In this document: positions 38,333-45,731 of the stretch, piece after piece
Layout: the number at the start of each line of letters is the position of its first letter
Numbering within the stretch: position 1 is the stretch's first letter
Assembly (NCBI GenBank): GCA_017453465.1
Contig: JAFTEV010000061.1
Location: 1-64,000, forward strand
DNA: 64,000 nt
Reading direction: 5' to 3'
Source: Bacteroidaceae bacterium
GTDB taxonomy: Bacteria > Bacteroidota > Bacteroidia > Bacteroidales > Bacteroidaceae
The notes under the pieces: generated by a model
The model's database searches: none
Told to the model about the DNA's origin: nothing
What the model saw: the letters and a program-made list of their open reading frames with translations, nothing else
Program-made: the position numbers and the translations under genes

Positions 38333-38383
38333 TTGAATCCCATCAGCCCCTGACGCAAGTCAAGCTGGTGGGTATTGTTTTTA
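38333..38383 (+). ncRNA. Candidate short RNA antisense to the 3' end of the Abi gene
   Basis: Starting about 6 nt after the -7 box, the predicted RNA is around 50 nt. It forms one long hairpin: outer stem CCCATCAGC/GCTGGTGGG (38339-38347, 38364-38372) and an inner TGAC-GCAA-GTCA stem-loop, then a T-rich run (38378-38382). It overlaps the last codons of the Abi gene on the other strand. The shared plan with the RNA at 39445 (promoter, short body, terminator hairpin with a CAGC stem) suggests a related element. The ends are estimates. Confidence 0.4.
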
Positions 38384-39080
38384 TATGGGTTTTCAGTTTG
38401 TCTATCTTATTGCAGACCTGTGTCACATGGTCTAAACCGTAAACGAAATCGCTACTTTCAATGCCCATCCATTCAAGTAATGCCATTATTTTGTGATATT
38501 CGTTGCGTATGTAGTCGGTATAGATGTCGTCTCTTTGAATAGGAAAACATATTGGCTCATGGTGGGCAATACGGTTGCGCAAAGTGTTTATTTTGTCCAA
38601 TTCATTAAAGATGTAAGAAGGGTTGTACTGCATTTGTGCTGAAGAACGGGGCCTGCAGGGAAATATGCTAAGCAGATTTCTGCCGGTTAAGCGGTATTGC
38701 AAAGGCGAAAACATATACTTCCAGATGCCAAATTCCATTTCTGCCAACAGCTTAGTATGTGAATACGCATTGTTCCTTTGCAATTTATTGTAAGCACGAA
38801 GAATGATTTCGTGTGTCTTGGATAGGACTGGGGCAGAGAATATTCCATTAGGCAGTACCGAATTTTTAAGCCAGTCATCGCCTAATGTGGATTCCAGTTG
38901 GTTGTTGATGGCATTACGAAGTGCCACCTCGAAGTAGGAAATAATGGCAAACAATGATTGGGCCAGTTCTACATTATAGCGATAGAGCGTCATGGCCTTG
39001 CGGGTGTTGCCGCCGCAGGCTGCCACATAGCGGCGCAACCGCTTCTGTGAAATAATCCGTTCAAAGTCCTGGTATCTCAT
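38343..39080 (-). CDS. Abi family (Abi_2, HEPN) protein, 245 aa
   Basis: The protein matches the Abi_2/AbiD/AbiF abortive-infection family: an N-terminal helical part with YFEVALRNAINNQL (about 49-62) and the HEPN motif RNRIAHHEP, whose Arg168 and His173 fit the R-x4-6-H RNase signature. Proteins of this family are thought to cleave RNA and arrest growth on phage infection, and some act as toxins held by a small RNA. It is 36 bp downstream of a truncated paralogue and flanked on both sides by candidate small RNAs on the plus strand. The stop codon is 80 bp before the start of the giant surface gene, so read-through into that gene is possible. Length is close to the family norm. Confidence 0.85.
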   Translation of the reverse strand: MRYQDFERIISQKRLRRYVAACGGNTRKAMTLYRYNVELAQSLFAIISYFEVALRNAINNQLESTLGDDWLKNSVLPNGIFSAPVLSKTHEIILRAYNKLQRNNAYSHTKLLAEMEFGIWKYMFSPLQYRLTGRNLLSIFPCRPRSSAQMQYNPSYIFNELDKINTLRNRIAHHEPICFPIQRDDIYTDYIRNEYHKIMALLEWMGIESSDFVYGLDHVTQVCNKIDKLKTHIKTIPTSLTCVRG

Positions 39081-39116
39081 AATGGTATTTTCTGTTATTC
39101 TGTATGTAGAAACATA

Positions 39117-39407
39117 CTATTCGTAGTCATGCTTTGTCTTTGTGACATGTGTGAGTGACGGATGCGACATGAAGCCGCTCTTCTGATTAACGAGCCACTG
39201 CACATCTCCGAAATGCTTAGCCAAAGCATAGTGCAGCTGGTTTCTCAGTACCACTTCCAGAAAACTGATTAGCGGTTGGAAGGAGCGGGCAATACGCGCA
39301 TTGGCGTAATACATCTCTTGCGCTTTCTTCTTATTTCCCTTTGCTGCTTTCAGGTATCGTGAGATGCGGGAATATGAATATGTTTTTGCAAATTTATGAT
39401 AATTCAT
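39117..39407 (-). pseudogene. Truncated Abi family protein, N-terminal 96 aa
   Basis: Residues 1-70 resemble the N-terminus of the Abi protein that follows (RISRYLKAAKGNKKKAQEMY against RLRRYVAACGGNTRKAMTLY; SFLEVVLRNQLHYAL against SYFEVALRNAINNQL). The HEPN catalytic half is missing; the frame ends in KTKHDYE and TAG. It is probably the remnant of a second Abi gene left by deletion or recombination with the downstream copy. A truncated product acting as a regulator of the full protein cannot be excluded. Its start codon overlaps the -33 box of the divergent small-RNA promoter. Confidence 0.7.
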
Positions 39408-39438
39408 TTGGCCGTTTCAATTAGAAGTGTTATCTTTG
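39407..39438 (+). promoter_or_regulatory. Promoter of the candidate small RNA
   Basis: TTTG (39407-39410), a 20-bp spacer and TATCTTTG (39431-39438) match the consensus closely. It is divergent from the truncated Abi gene and reads towards a hairpin and terminator, not towards any plus-strand gene. Confidence 0.72.
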
Positions 39439-39894
39439 CCGCCGTAATGCTTGGTAAAGCCTCTGTCTCGAAGACACGTAACCAAGTTTCTGGATACCCG
39501 TCAGCCTCTGAGTTGGCGGGTTCTTTTTGTCTTGTGTATTCACCCCGTTTGCCCAAGCACGGAACTCTATGCCTTTGGCAGACTTCACCCGATAGCCCAC
39601 AGAAAGCACCATATCAAGATTGTAGTACTCCACTTGGTATGTTTTCCCATCTTTTGCAGTTGTCGCAAATTTTGCGACAACTGCAAAAGAGCGTAATTCT
39701 TCACGTAGGGCATTGTTGACATGCTTGCCTATAGTCTTTATGTCGCGTCCAAACAAATCTGCCATCTGCTGGCGGTTCAGCCAGACCGTGTCATCTTCCA
39801 GCCGCACTTCGAGGCGCACGGTCTCGTCTGGCTGGTAGAGGATAATCTCGCCCTGCTGCGTGTGGTTTGTGGATGTCTGTATCTGGTTTGCCAT
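39430..39894 (-). pseudogene. RhuM family protein, truncated after the N-terminal domain
   Basis: Residues 1-118 match the RhuM/KilA-type DNA-binding N-domain (VWLNRQQMADLFGRD, YYNLDMVLSVGYRVKS, FRAWANGV). After residue 118 (about 39541) similarity to the two intact paralogues stops. The last 36 codons are read backwards through the candidate small RNA and its terminator. The C-terminal PLD-like half is missing. The first about 40 codons are nearly identical to those of the next two genes. It was probably cut by arrival of the Abi/small-RNA module or by deletion between repeats. Confidence 0.75.
39445..39528 (+). ncRNA. Candidate structured small RNA beside the Abi genes, about 85 nt
   Basis: The promoter is followed by two folded elements. 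The first is a nested hairpin: outer stem CTTGGT (39450-39455) with ACCAAG (39481-39486), inner stem TGTCT-CGA-AGACA (39464-39476). The second is a terminator hairpin ACCCGTCAGC/GTTGGCGGGT (39496-39521) with loop CTCTGA, then TCTTTTTG. There is no plus-strand ORF to match. The location next to Abi (HEPN) genes recalls AbiF-type systems, where a small RNA restrains an Abi toxin. The truncated RhuM gene on the other strand ends inside this element, so the element replaced the RhuM 3' end. The ends are estimates and the link to Abi is inference. Confidence 0.55.
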
Positions 39895-39980
39895 TGTTCT
39901 TGTTTGTGTCGGGTAATTATAGTTGGTTTAGGATGATGTTTTTGTCAAGGCTCATCTTCTCGAATGCGAATAGACGGCGG
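39778..39980 (-). repeat. About 200-bp direct repeat across the first RhuM junction
   Basis: The block covers the first 39 codons of RhuM copy 1, the 22-bp gap and the last 22 codons of copy 2. It is nearly identical to 40676-40878, exactly 898 bp away. The 5' part (39778-39894) occurs a third time at 41637-41753. Such blocks allow gene conversion or loss of one copy. Confidence 0.85.
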
Positions 39981-40792
39981 CCTAAATCCTTGAATGAGGC
40001 TCCAAAGTGGTAAAGGGCATCGTCGAGAATGAGGAAGCGGTCGTGAAAGCGGCTACTGTATTCTCGCAGTCCTATCTCGCGTCCATATTGCTGCAGGCTT
40101 AATTGCTGTGTGTGTCGTAGTGACTGCCCTACGTGTTGGGTATATATCGTTGCCACAACATCTTGACCGCGTTTCTCCAACAGGTCGAAGACTGAGGCAT
40201 CAATATAGTTGTCAATCAAGGTTATCTCGCTTTTTGCCGACTTGACCAGCACCTCCACCAATTTGTAGGCATCGAATATTTGCCCCTCGAACAGCACACC
40301 CTCTATTGGCGGTTGGTTGGTGCGCACGAAGAAATCTACCTGTTTCCTGAGTTCTGCTATTTCCTTGCTATGCTCACCTACAGTTTTCTCTATGCTGGAA
40401 ATTTTTTGGCATGTAGCATATCCTCTTAGCATATAGTCCTTAAGTACTCCATTTGCCCAGCGTCTGAACTTGGTTCCATTCAGTGACTTGACGCGATAGC
40501 CTACAGAAATAATTACGTCAAGGCTATAATACATAACAGGCTTGTCTGAATTTGGAATGTGCAAAAAATGCACATTGCTTTCTTGGTCACATTCTCCTTC
40601 CTTGAAAGCGTTATTGATGTGTTTTGAAATTACAGACCTTTCACGTTGAAAGAGTATGGATATCTGTTGCTGCGTCAGCCAGACAGTGTCATCTTCCAGC
40701 CGCACTTCCAGTCGCACGGTCTCGTCTGGCTGGTAGAGAATAATCTCGCCCTGCTGCGTGTGGTTTGTGGATGTCTGTATCTGGTTTGCCAT
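39917..40792 (-). CDS. RhuM family protein with PLD-like C-domain, 291 aa
   Basis: The N-terminal part (VWLTQQQISILFQRERSVISKHINNAF, about 37-64) looks like a DNA-binding KilA/ORF6N-type domain, followed by MYYSLDVIISVGYRVKS (about 88-103). A short coiled region (133-155) links to the C-terminal region FEGQIFDAYKLVEVL...ITLIDNYID...SSRFHDRFLILDD...HFGASFKDLGRR. In it, H250-D251-R252 and Asp257 resemble a degenerate HxK phospholipase-D motif. RhuM genes were first noted in Salmonella pathogenicity islands, and their function is not established. It is the middle gene of three, with 22-bp gaps to both neighbours. The middle recognition region differs strongly from that of the third copy while both ends are nearly the same. 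Confidence 0.85.
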   Translation of the reverse strand: MANQIQTSTNHTQQGEIILYQPDETVRLEVRLEDDTVWLTQQQISILFQRERSVISKHINNAFKEGECDQESNVHFLHIPNSDKPVMYYSLDVIISVGYRVKSLNGTKFRRWANGVLKDYMLRGYATCQKISSIEKTVGEHSKEIAELRKQVDFFVRTNQPPIEGVLFEGQIFDAYKLVEVLVKSAKSEITLIDNYIDASVFDLLEKRGQDVVATIYTQHVGQSLRHTQQLSLQQYGREIGLREYSSRFHDRFLILDDALYHFGASFKDLGRRLFAFEKMSLDKNIILNQL

Positions 40793-40878
40793 TGTTCTTG
40801 TTCGTATCAGGTAATTATAGTTGGTTTAGGATGATGTTTTTGTCAAGGCTCATCTTCTCGAATGCGAATAGACGGCGG
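40676..40878 (-). repeat. About 200-bp direct repeat across the second RhuM junction
   Basis: This is the second copy of the block at 39778-39980, covering the first codons of RhuM copy 2, the 22-bp gap and the last codons of copy 3. Only scattered base differences separate the two copies up to about 40878, then they diverge. Confidence 0.85.
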
Positions 40879-41753
40879 CCCAAGTCCTTGAACGAGGCTC
40901 CGAAATGGTAGAGTGTGTCATCGAGAACCAGAAAACGGTCGTGAAACCGACTGTTGTATTTCCTGACTTCTGTACTGCGTCCATACTGCTGCTGGTTCAG
41001 CTGTTGTAGATGTGTGAGTGCTTGACCCACGTGCTCGGTATATATGGTTGCCGTGACATCTTGCCCTCGCTTTTCTAACAAGTCGAAGGTGGTGGCATCA
41101 ACATAGTTGTCAATCAGCACGATTTCCCGCTGTGCGGATTTTACGAGTGCCTCAACGAATCGGTAAGCATCGAAAATCTGTCCTTCGAAGAACACGCCCT
41201 CCACAGGTGGCTGATTGGTGCGCACGAAGAAGTCTATTTTCTGCTGATGTTCCGCAAGTTTCTGTTCTATCTGAAGGAAATGCCGCTGTTCTGTCTGCAC
41301 ATGAGCATCAAGTCGGGCATCAATGCGTTGTTCCATCTGCAAGAGCTGACGGTTGATAGCATAGCCCCGCAGCAGATATTCTTTAATGACAAGATTTGCC
41401 CATTGGCGAAATTGAGTGCCTCGTTGCGATTTAACGCGATACCCCACAGAAATAATCACATCCAAATTGTACAGTTTGCGCTGTCGAGCAACTTGACGCT
41501 TTCCTTCCACTCGAACTAGTAAGGAATCCTTACTGGTTGCTTCTGCAACAAGTTCACGCTCCTTGTACACATTCCCAATGTGCAGCGTTATATTGTTGCG
41601 GGTGGTTTGAAACAGCTCTGCCATCTGTGCCTGCGTCAGCCAGACCGTGTCATCTTCCAGCCGCACTTCGAGGCGCACGGTCTCGTCGGGCTGGTAGAGG
41701 ATAATCTCGCCCTGCTGCGTGTGGTTTGGGGGTGTCTGTATCTGATTTGCCAT
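40815..41753 (-). CDS. RhuM family protein with PLD-like C-domain, 312 aa
   Basis: This copy is closest to the classic RhuM sequence: VWLTQAQMAELFQTTRNNIT (about 37-56), LHIGNVYKERELV, KLYNLDVIISVGYRVKSQRG and FRQWANLVIKEYLLRGYA. A coiled segment (MEQRIDARLDAHVQTEQRHF) is longer than in copy 2, and the PLD-like end (RFHDRFLVLDD, HFGASFKDLGRR) is shared. It is the first gene of the RhuM operon. A promoter (41821-41852) and an 18-bp palindrome (41786-41803) precede it. Autoregulation through the palindrome is plausible but unproven. The start codon is fixed by alignment with the identical N-termini of the other two copies. Confidence 0.87.
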   Translation of the reverse strand: MANQIQTPPNHTQQGEIILYQPDETVRLEVRLEDDTVWLTQAQMAELFQTTRNNITLHIGNVYKERELVAEATSKDSLLVRVEGKRQVARQRKLYNLDVIISVGYRVKSQRGTQFRQWANLVIKEYLLRGYAINRQLLQMEQRIDARLDAHVQTEQRHFLQIEQKLAEHQQKIDFFVRTNQPPVEGVFFEGQIFDAYRFVEALVKSAQREIVLIDNYVDATTFDLLEKRGQDVTATIYTEHVGQALTHLQQLNQQQYGRSTEVRKYNSRFHDRFLVLDDTLYHFGASFKDLGRRLFAFEKMSLDKNIILNQL

Positions 41754-41785
41754 GAAGGTTTTCGCTTATGCACATTGAAATATCG

Positions 41786-41803
41786 TGTATGCGTGCGCAT
41801 ACA
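41786..41803. promoter_or_regulatory. 18-bp palindrome in the RhuM leader, likely operator
   Basis: TGTATGCGTGCGCATACA has perfect 8-bp arms around a 2-bp centre. It lies between the predicted RhuM transcription start (about 41815) and the start codon (41753). The position fits a repressor site or an RNA hairpin in the leader. Confidence 0.7.
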
Positions 41804-41820
41804 TTATATGTAAAACTCGG

Positions 41821-41852
41821 CAAAAGTACGGTTTCTTGGTTGAAAATCCAAA
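41821..41852 (-). promoter_or_regulatory. Promoter of the RhuM gene run
   Basis: On the minus strand, TTTG (41852-41849) and TACTTTTG (41828-41821) are 20 bp apart, matching the Bacteroidetes consensus. The first start codon (41753) is about 60 nt from the expected transcription start. Confidence 0.8.
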
Positions 41853-41966
41853 TGGAAAGTGTGAATAAGGGCGATATTTAACAAAAAACATAGGCAAAAG
41901 CGGTTGTTTGTGCCGTTTTTGCCTATTCTGTTGTCACTTTCTGCGTGTTTCTCTGTGTGGGGGATG

Positions 41967-42512
41967 TCAGTTTTCGGACTGCTCTGGCATGGGGGTGCTG
42001 TCGCGATACCAGTCGGCATACATGGCGTAGTGCTGGGCTATGCCGATGTTGAGTTCCTTGGCTTGTTCGGGGTCCACCTTCTTGATGAATTTTGCGGGTA
42101 CGCCGCCCCAGAGTTCGCCTGGGCCTATCTGCGTGTTTTTCAGTACGAGTGCACCTGCGGCAACGATGGCTCCTTCGCCAACGACGGCATCGTCGAGCAC
42201 TGTGGCGCCCATGCCGATGAGTGCGCCGTTCTCCACGCGGCATCCGTGCAGGGTGACGTTGTGGCCAATGGTGACATCGTCGCCGATTTCGATGGCGGCT
42301 TTCTTGTAGAGGGTGTGCAGGCAGGAACCGTCTTGTATGTTGACGCGGTTGCCTATCTTGATGTAGTGCACGTCGCCACGGATGACGGCGTTGAACCAGA
42401 CTGTGCAGCCGTCACCCAGGGTGACATCGCCGACGAGGGTTGCGTTTTCGCTGAAATAGCAGTTCTTACCCCATTTCGGGGTGAGTCCGCAGACTGTTTT
42501 GATGAGTGCCAT
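41967..42512 (-). CDS. Gamma-carbonic-anhydrase-like hexapeptide protein, 181 aa
   Basis: A left-handed beta-helix family protein (LbH_gamma_CA). Hexapeptide repeats run from VGDVTLGDGCTVW to VGEGAIVAAGALVLKN. The metal-site signatures are VIRGDVHYIKIG, NIQDGSCLH and VTIGHNVTLHGC, with His in the last two positions as in YrdA/PaaY-type trimers. These bind zinc at subunit interfaces; many act as weak or cryptic carbonic anhydrases in the cytoplasm. The C-terminal helix (AKELNIGIAQHYAMYADWY) is typical. The start ATG at 42512 gives the canonical N-terminus (MALIKTVCGLTPKWG). It stands alone with its own promoter. The precise physiological substrate is not certain. Confidence 0.93.
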   Translation of the reverse strand: MALIKTVCGLTPKWGKNCYFSENATLVGDVTLGDGCTVWFNAVIRGDVHYIKIGNRVNIQDGSCLHTLYKKAAIEIGDDVTIGHNVTLHGCRVENGALIGMGATVLDDAVVGEGAIVAAGALVLKNTQIGPGELWGGVPAKFIKKVDPEQAKELNIGIAQHYAMYADWYRDSTPMPEQSEN

Positions 42513-42538
42513 GATGGATTTGGACGTAATTTTCGCTG

Positions 42539-42569
42539 CAAAGTTAGCAATAATCTGTGAGATGGCAAA
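42539..42569 (-). promoter_or_regulatory. Promoter of the gamma-carbonic-anhydrase-like gene
   Basis: On the minus strand TTTG (42569-42566) and TAACTTTG (42546-42539) are 19 bp apart. The start codon is 27 bp beyond the -7 box, so the leader is about 20 nt. Confidence 0.78.
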
Positions 42570-42638
42570 ATTTTGCACCTCTGCATCTGCTTTTCTCTGG
42601 CTTCGGAAAGTCTTAAACCGTGTTAGCAACGGTCCGCG

Positions 42639-42705
42639 CTCACGTAGGCAATGGTCTGGGGTTGATTGCCTATGCGGTAGCGACGCATTGTCTACGCGGG
42701 AGCGA
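42639..42705. repeat. Hairpin repeat with ATTGCCTA arms, copy B
   Basis: The words CACGTAGGCAAT, GATTGCCTATGCGG, AGCGACGCATTG and TCTACGCGGGAGCG match copy C (57133-57216) and, less fully, copy A (18515-18593). It lies upstream of the gamma-carbonic-anhydrase-like gene, beyond its promoter. Confidence 0.8.
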
Positions 42706-42964
42706 ACCATTCTTTGTGTAACCCATTCAGCTTGTTTTCATTGCCTTGCATGAAGCGAAAAATCTTGGTGCATGATTGTGAAAATGGTGTTTTCCCGCTC
42801 AATGAAACATTGTTTAACATTTGTGGCCGACCATGTAACTATTCAGCGAATGTCGCTGTGCGGCTTTTATAGGGAAACGAATGTGAATAATATGAATAAT
42901 TTTTTCATTTTAGGACATAAATATTCTTGATGGAACCCATTCTTTGTATAAAAAGCGAGGAGCA
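42706..42964. other. Gene-free stretch between diverged minus-strand genes
   Basis: There is no convincing ORF. It holds the 30-bp repeat (42872-42901) and is bounded by a short direct repeat CCATTCTTTGTGTA (42707-42720) and CCATTCTTTGTATA (42937-42950). I see no clear terminator for the Xaa-Pro aminopeptidase gene that ends at 42965. Confidence 0.6.
42872..42901 (+). repeat. 30-bp dispersed repeat, copy 2
   Basis: It matches 1515-1544 with a single difference (GAATGTGAATAAT against GAATATGAATAAT), and both have GCGGCTTT a few bases upstream. The function is unknown. Confidence 0.7.
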
Positions 42965-44791
42965 TCAGATGGGGCGTGTCACGCCGTGGAGCCACTGGCG
43001 GTGCTCCTCGTCGAGCCGTGGACTGAGGCGGTCATAGACGGACTGCTGGTAGTGGTTGAACCAGCTCCGCTCGTCAGCCGTGAGCATATCCACAAGGATG
43101 GGCGAGGTAAGGATGGGGCAGAGGGTGAGGTGCTCGAAGGTGTAGTAGGGGCCAAAGGTCAGTCCTGCAGCCTCTGCGTTGTTGCTGGGCGTGGCAGTGG
43201 GTTCGGTGGCTCTGCCGCCTTCGCCCGTGAAGCTGGCGTTGACCACCAGCATGGTATCTTCGTGACGCACGCCGTGGCTGCCCTCGATGTAGATGCCCGG
43301 CTCGTCGGTGATGGTCATGCCGGGCAGCAGCGGCTGGGGTCGCCACTGCATACGGAACTGGTGGAGGTCGATGGCCTCGTGCACCGACATGAACTGGCCT
43401 ACGCCGTGACCGGTGCCGTGGAGGTAGTTGAGTCCGTAACGCCACATCTCCATGCGTGCCAGTGTGTCGAGTTGGGTGCCGCAGGTGCCACGGGGAAAGA
43501 CGGCTCGCCCCAGGTTGATGAAGCCCCGGAGCACAAGGGTGTAGTCGCGGCGCATTTCCCACGTGAGGGGACCCAGCGGGATGGTGCGCGTGATGTCGGT
43601 TGTGCCGTCGAGATATTGTCCGCCGCTGTCGATGAGCAGAAGACCTTCGGGGCGCACGGGGATGTCGGTTTCGGGTGTGGAGTCGTAGTGCACGATGGCT
43701 CCGTGGTGTGCGTAGCCCATGATGCTGCCAAAGCTGATGCCCATGCAGAGTGGCTGTTCGCGTCGGAACTGTTCCAACTTTGCGGCCAGCGAGAGTTCGG
43801 TCTGGTTGCCTTTGGGCACGTTTTCGAGTGTCCATTTCATCCACTTCACCATGGCCACGCCGTCCTTCTCCATGGCGGAGCGGAAGCAGCGGATTTCGGT
43901 CTCGTTCTTGTAGATGAGCAGTTGGCTGATGGGTGAATCCTGTGGCACGGGTGTCTGCAGGGCGGAGTAAACGGCGAAGTTGGTCTTGTCGGGCTGGGCG
44001 ATGGTGGGGATGCTGAGTGCCTGTGCAGCACGTAGGATGTCGGTATAGTCCTGCGTTTCTACTCCTTCGCCCTTGAGGTAGGCGGTGACTTCGGGAGTCA
44101 GCTTCTCTTTGTATATAAATAATGTGGCATTGGTGGGCGTGATGATGAGGTAGCTCAGGACGAAGGGCGTGTATTCCACGTCGGCGGCGCGCAGGTTGAG
44201 GGTCCAGGCTATTTCTTCGAGCGAGCAGACGATGAGTGCCTTGTCTGCTGTTTTTTGCCGGATTCTTGCTATCTTGGAGGCTGCGCTTTCTCCGCTGTAC
44301 TGCAGCGGCTGGATGAAGGCTTGTGAGCGTGGGGCTGCTGGACGGTCGGCCCAGATTTCGGCGTATGGGTCGATGTCGGTGCGCAGCTGTATGCCGTAGG
44401 GCTGGAGTTCGCGCTGGAGGGTCTGGGTCTCGCTGACGGTGTTGACCCTGCCGTCGATGGCGACGGTGCTGCCCTGCGGCAGGACTGTGCCGAGCCACTG
44501 GGCGATGGTGGGTGTGCCCTCTATCTTTTCTTTCATCAGCAGGAAGTCGGAGCCTTCGAGCTGTTCGGTGGCCTGGATGAAGTAGCGTGAGTCGGTCCAG
44601 AGGGCAGCTTTGTCGGTGGTGACGACGGCTGTGCCGGCTGAGCCAGTGAAGCCCGAAATCCAGCGGCGTGCCTTCCAGCGTTCCGGGACGTATTCGCCCG
44701 CATGTGGGTCGGTGCTGGGGGTGATGAAGGCTTGGATGCCTTCTCTTTGCATGAGGGAGCGTAGGAGTTGTTCTTTCTCTGTGGTTGTCAT
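42965..44791 (-). CDS. pepP: Xaa-Pro aminopeptidase (aminopeptidase P family), 608 aa
   Basis: The M24 metallopeptidase removes N-terminal residues that precede proline. Two N-terminal creatinase-like domains (about 1-320) carry WTDSRYF and CSLEEIAWTLNLR. The C-terminal pita-bread domain has the five dinuclear metal ligands in order: two Asp in LLIDSGGQYLDGTTDITRT, His in HGTGHGVGQF, Glu in TDEPGIYIEG and Glu in RHEDTMLV. At 608 residues it is of the long, three-domain eukaryote-like APP1 form common in Bacteroidetes. There is no signal peptide, so it is cytoplasmic. It follows the barrel gene by 24 bp in the same direction and is probably co-transcribed with it. The gene symbol is used in the family sense. 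Confidence 0.93.
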   Translation of the reverse strand: MTTTEKEQLLRSLMQREGIQAFITPSTDPHAGEYVPERWKARRWISGFTGSAGTAVVTTDKAALWTDSRYFIQATEQLEGSDFLLMKEKIEGTPTIAQWLGTVLPQGSTVAIDGRVNTVSETQTLQRELQPYGIQLRTDIDPYAEIWADRPAAPRSQAFIQPLQYSGESAASKIARIRQKTADKALIVCSLEEIAWTLNLRAADVEYTPFVLSYLIITPTNATLFIYKEKLTPEVTAYLKGEGVETQDYTDILRAAQALSIPTIAQPDKTNFAVYSALQTPVPQDSPISQLLIYKNETEIRCFRSAMEKDGVAMVKWMKWTLENVPKGNQTELSLAAKLEQFRREQPLCMGISFGSIMGYAHHGAIVHYDSTPETDIPVRPEGLLLIDSGGQYLDGTTDITRTIPLGPLTWEMRRDYTLVLRGFINLGRAVFPRGTCGTQLDTLARMEMWRYGLNYLHGTGHGVGQFMSVHEAIDLHQFRMQWRPQPLLPGMTITDEPGIYIEGSHGVRHEDTMLVVNASFTGEGGRATEPTATPSNNAEAAGLTFGPYYTFEHLTLCPILTSPILVDMLTADERSWFNHYQQSVYDRLSPRLDEEHRQWLHGVTRPI

Positions 44792-44815
44792 GGTTTTGTG
44801 AAATATGGATTGTGA

Positions 44816-45553
44816 TTAAAGTTTTGTGACGAAGTTGAGGTTGATGGCGAGTTTGTCTTGGCGTGTCTTGTAGCCTCGGTAGAACTCGTGGTTGGTGTCG
44901 CCGATGGAGTAGGTGAAGCCCAGCTGGAAGTTCTTGTAGCGGATGTTGCAACCGAACTCCCACTGCATGTTGAGACGGCGTGGCCAGTCGCCCTGTCCGT
45001 ATTTCTGATATTCCCCGATGCGTGAGCCTTCTATGTAGTGCCCGCCGACGGGGATTCCCAGGGCTGCCCACAGGTTGTAGCCATCATAGACGTATTCGCG
45101 GTAACGCTCGTTGTACGTGCCCGATATGGCCCAGTTGAAGCCGATGCCGCCGAAGAGACTGATGGAGGCTTGTTGGGAGAGAGGCAGTCGCCATAGGGCG
45201 TGGATGGGCAGGTAGAGGTTGTGTTCTGTGAAGTCGTTGTAGCCCGCGTCGCGCACGGCCCGGCTGACGGAGAAGTAGCATTCGTAGAACAGGCCCGTGT
45301 GGATGCCTGCTCCGATGGGCAGACAGGGCTGGTAGGTGAAACCAATCTGCATACCGTGCATACGCTTGTCGGTTTCTCCCCATAGGTTTTCGTGTACGAT
45401 TCGCCCGTCCATGTCGGTTCGCCAGTCTTTGCTGACGTAGCCGACGGTGAATCCGAAGGGTGCATCGCGGTGGCCGCCGCTGAACAGGCTCTGCGCAGAG
45501 AGCGTGCTGGTGGTGGCGGCCAAGAACAGGAGGGTGGTGAATAGTTGCTTCAT
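44816..45553 (-). CDS. Outer-membrane beta-barrel protein (PorT-like size), 245 aa
   Basis: The ATG at 45553 gives a clear signal peptide (KQLFTTLLFLAATTSTLSAQ, cleaved after Ala19 or Gln20). The mature part alternates hydrophobic and polar residues as in an 8-strand barrel (GFTVGYVSKDW, MQIGFTYQPCLPIGAGIHTGLFYE, ISLFGGIGFNW, FGCNIRYKNFQLGFTYSIG) and ends in LAINLNFVTKL with a hydrophobic final strand. It fits the Bacteroidetes OMP_b-brl family, whose role varies and is not deducible here. A -7 element TAACTTTG (45608-45601, minus) lies about 50 bp upstream, without a clear -33 box. It is the first gene of a pair with the aminopeptidase. Confidence 0.82.
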   Translation of the reverse strand: MKQLFTTLLFLAATTSTLSAQSLFSGGHRDAPFGFTVGYVSKDWRTDMDGRIVHENLWGETDKRMHGMQIGFTYQPCLPIGAGIHTGLFYECYFSVSRAVRDAGYNDFTEHNLYLPIHALWRLPLSQQASISLFGGIGFNWAISGTYNERYREYVYDGYNLWAALGIPVGGHYIEGSRIGEYQKYGQGDWPRRLNMQWEFGCNIRYKNFQLGFTYSIGDTNHEFYRGYKTRQDKLAINLNFVTKL

Positions 45554-45699
45554 TGTGTGGCTTTCTGTGTAGCTCTGTCGAGCGTGTTTCGATTCTGCCG
45601 CAAAGTTATGTTTTTTGCAAAACAAAAATGACATAAAGCAATTAAAAAAAGTAAAAAAGTCGTTTTGTGAATGGTTTGCGGCAAAAAAAACGCTGGAAT

Positions 45700-45731
45700 A
45701 TTGCGTATAAAAAAAATAAAGAATAATTTTG
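45700..45731 (+). promoter_or_regulatory. Promoter of the mdh operon
   Basis: ATTG (45700-45703, one mismatch to TTTG) and TAATTTTG (45724-45731) are 20 bp apart on the plus strand in a very AT-rich region. The leader before the start codon is about 95 nt, longer than usual. Confidence 0.65.

Noticed and set aside
38339..38372. Hairpin as a terminator of the Abi gene on the minus strand
   Set aside because: It lies inside the Abi coding sequence and the T-run follows on the plus strand only, so it fits a plus-strand transcript instead.
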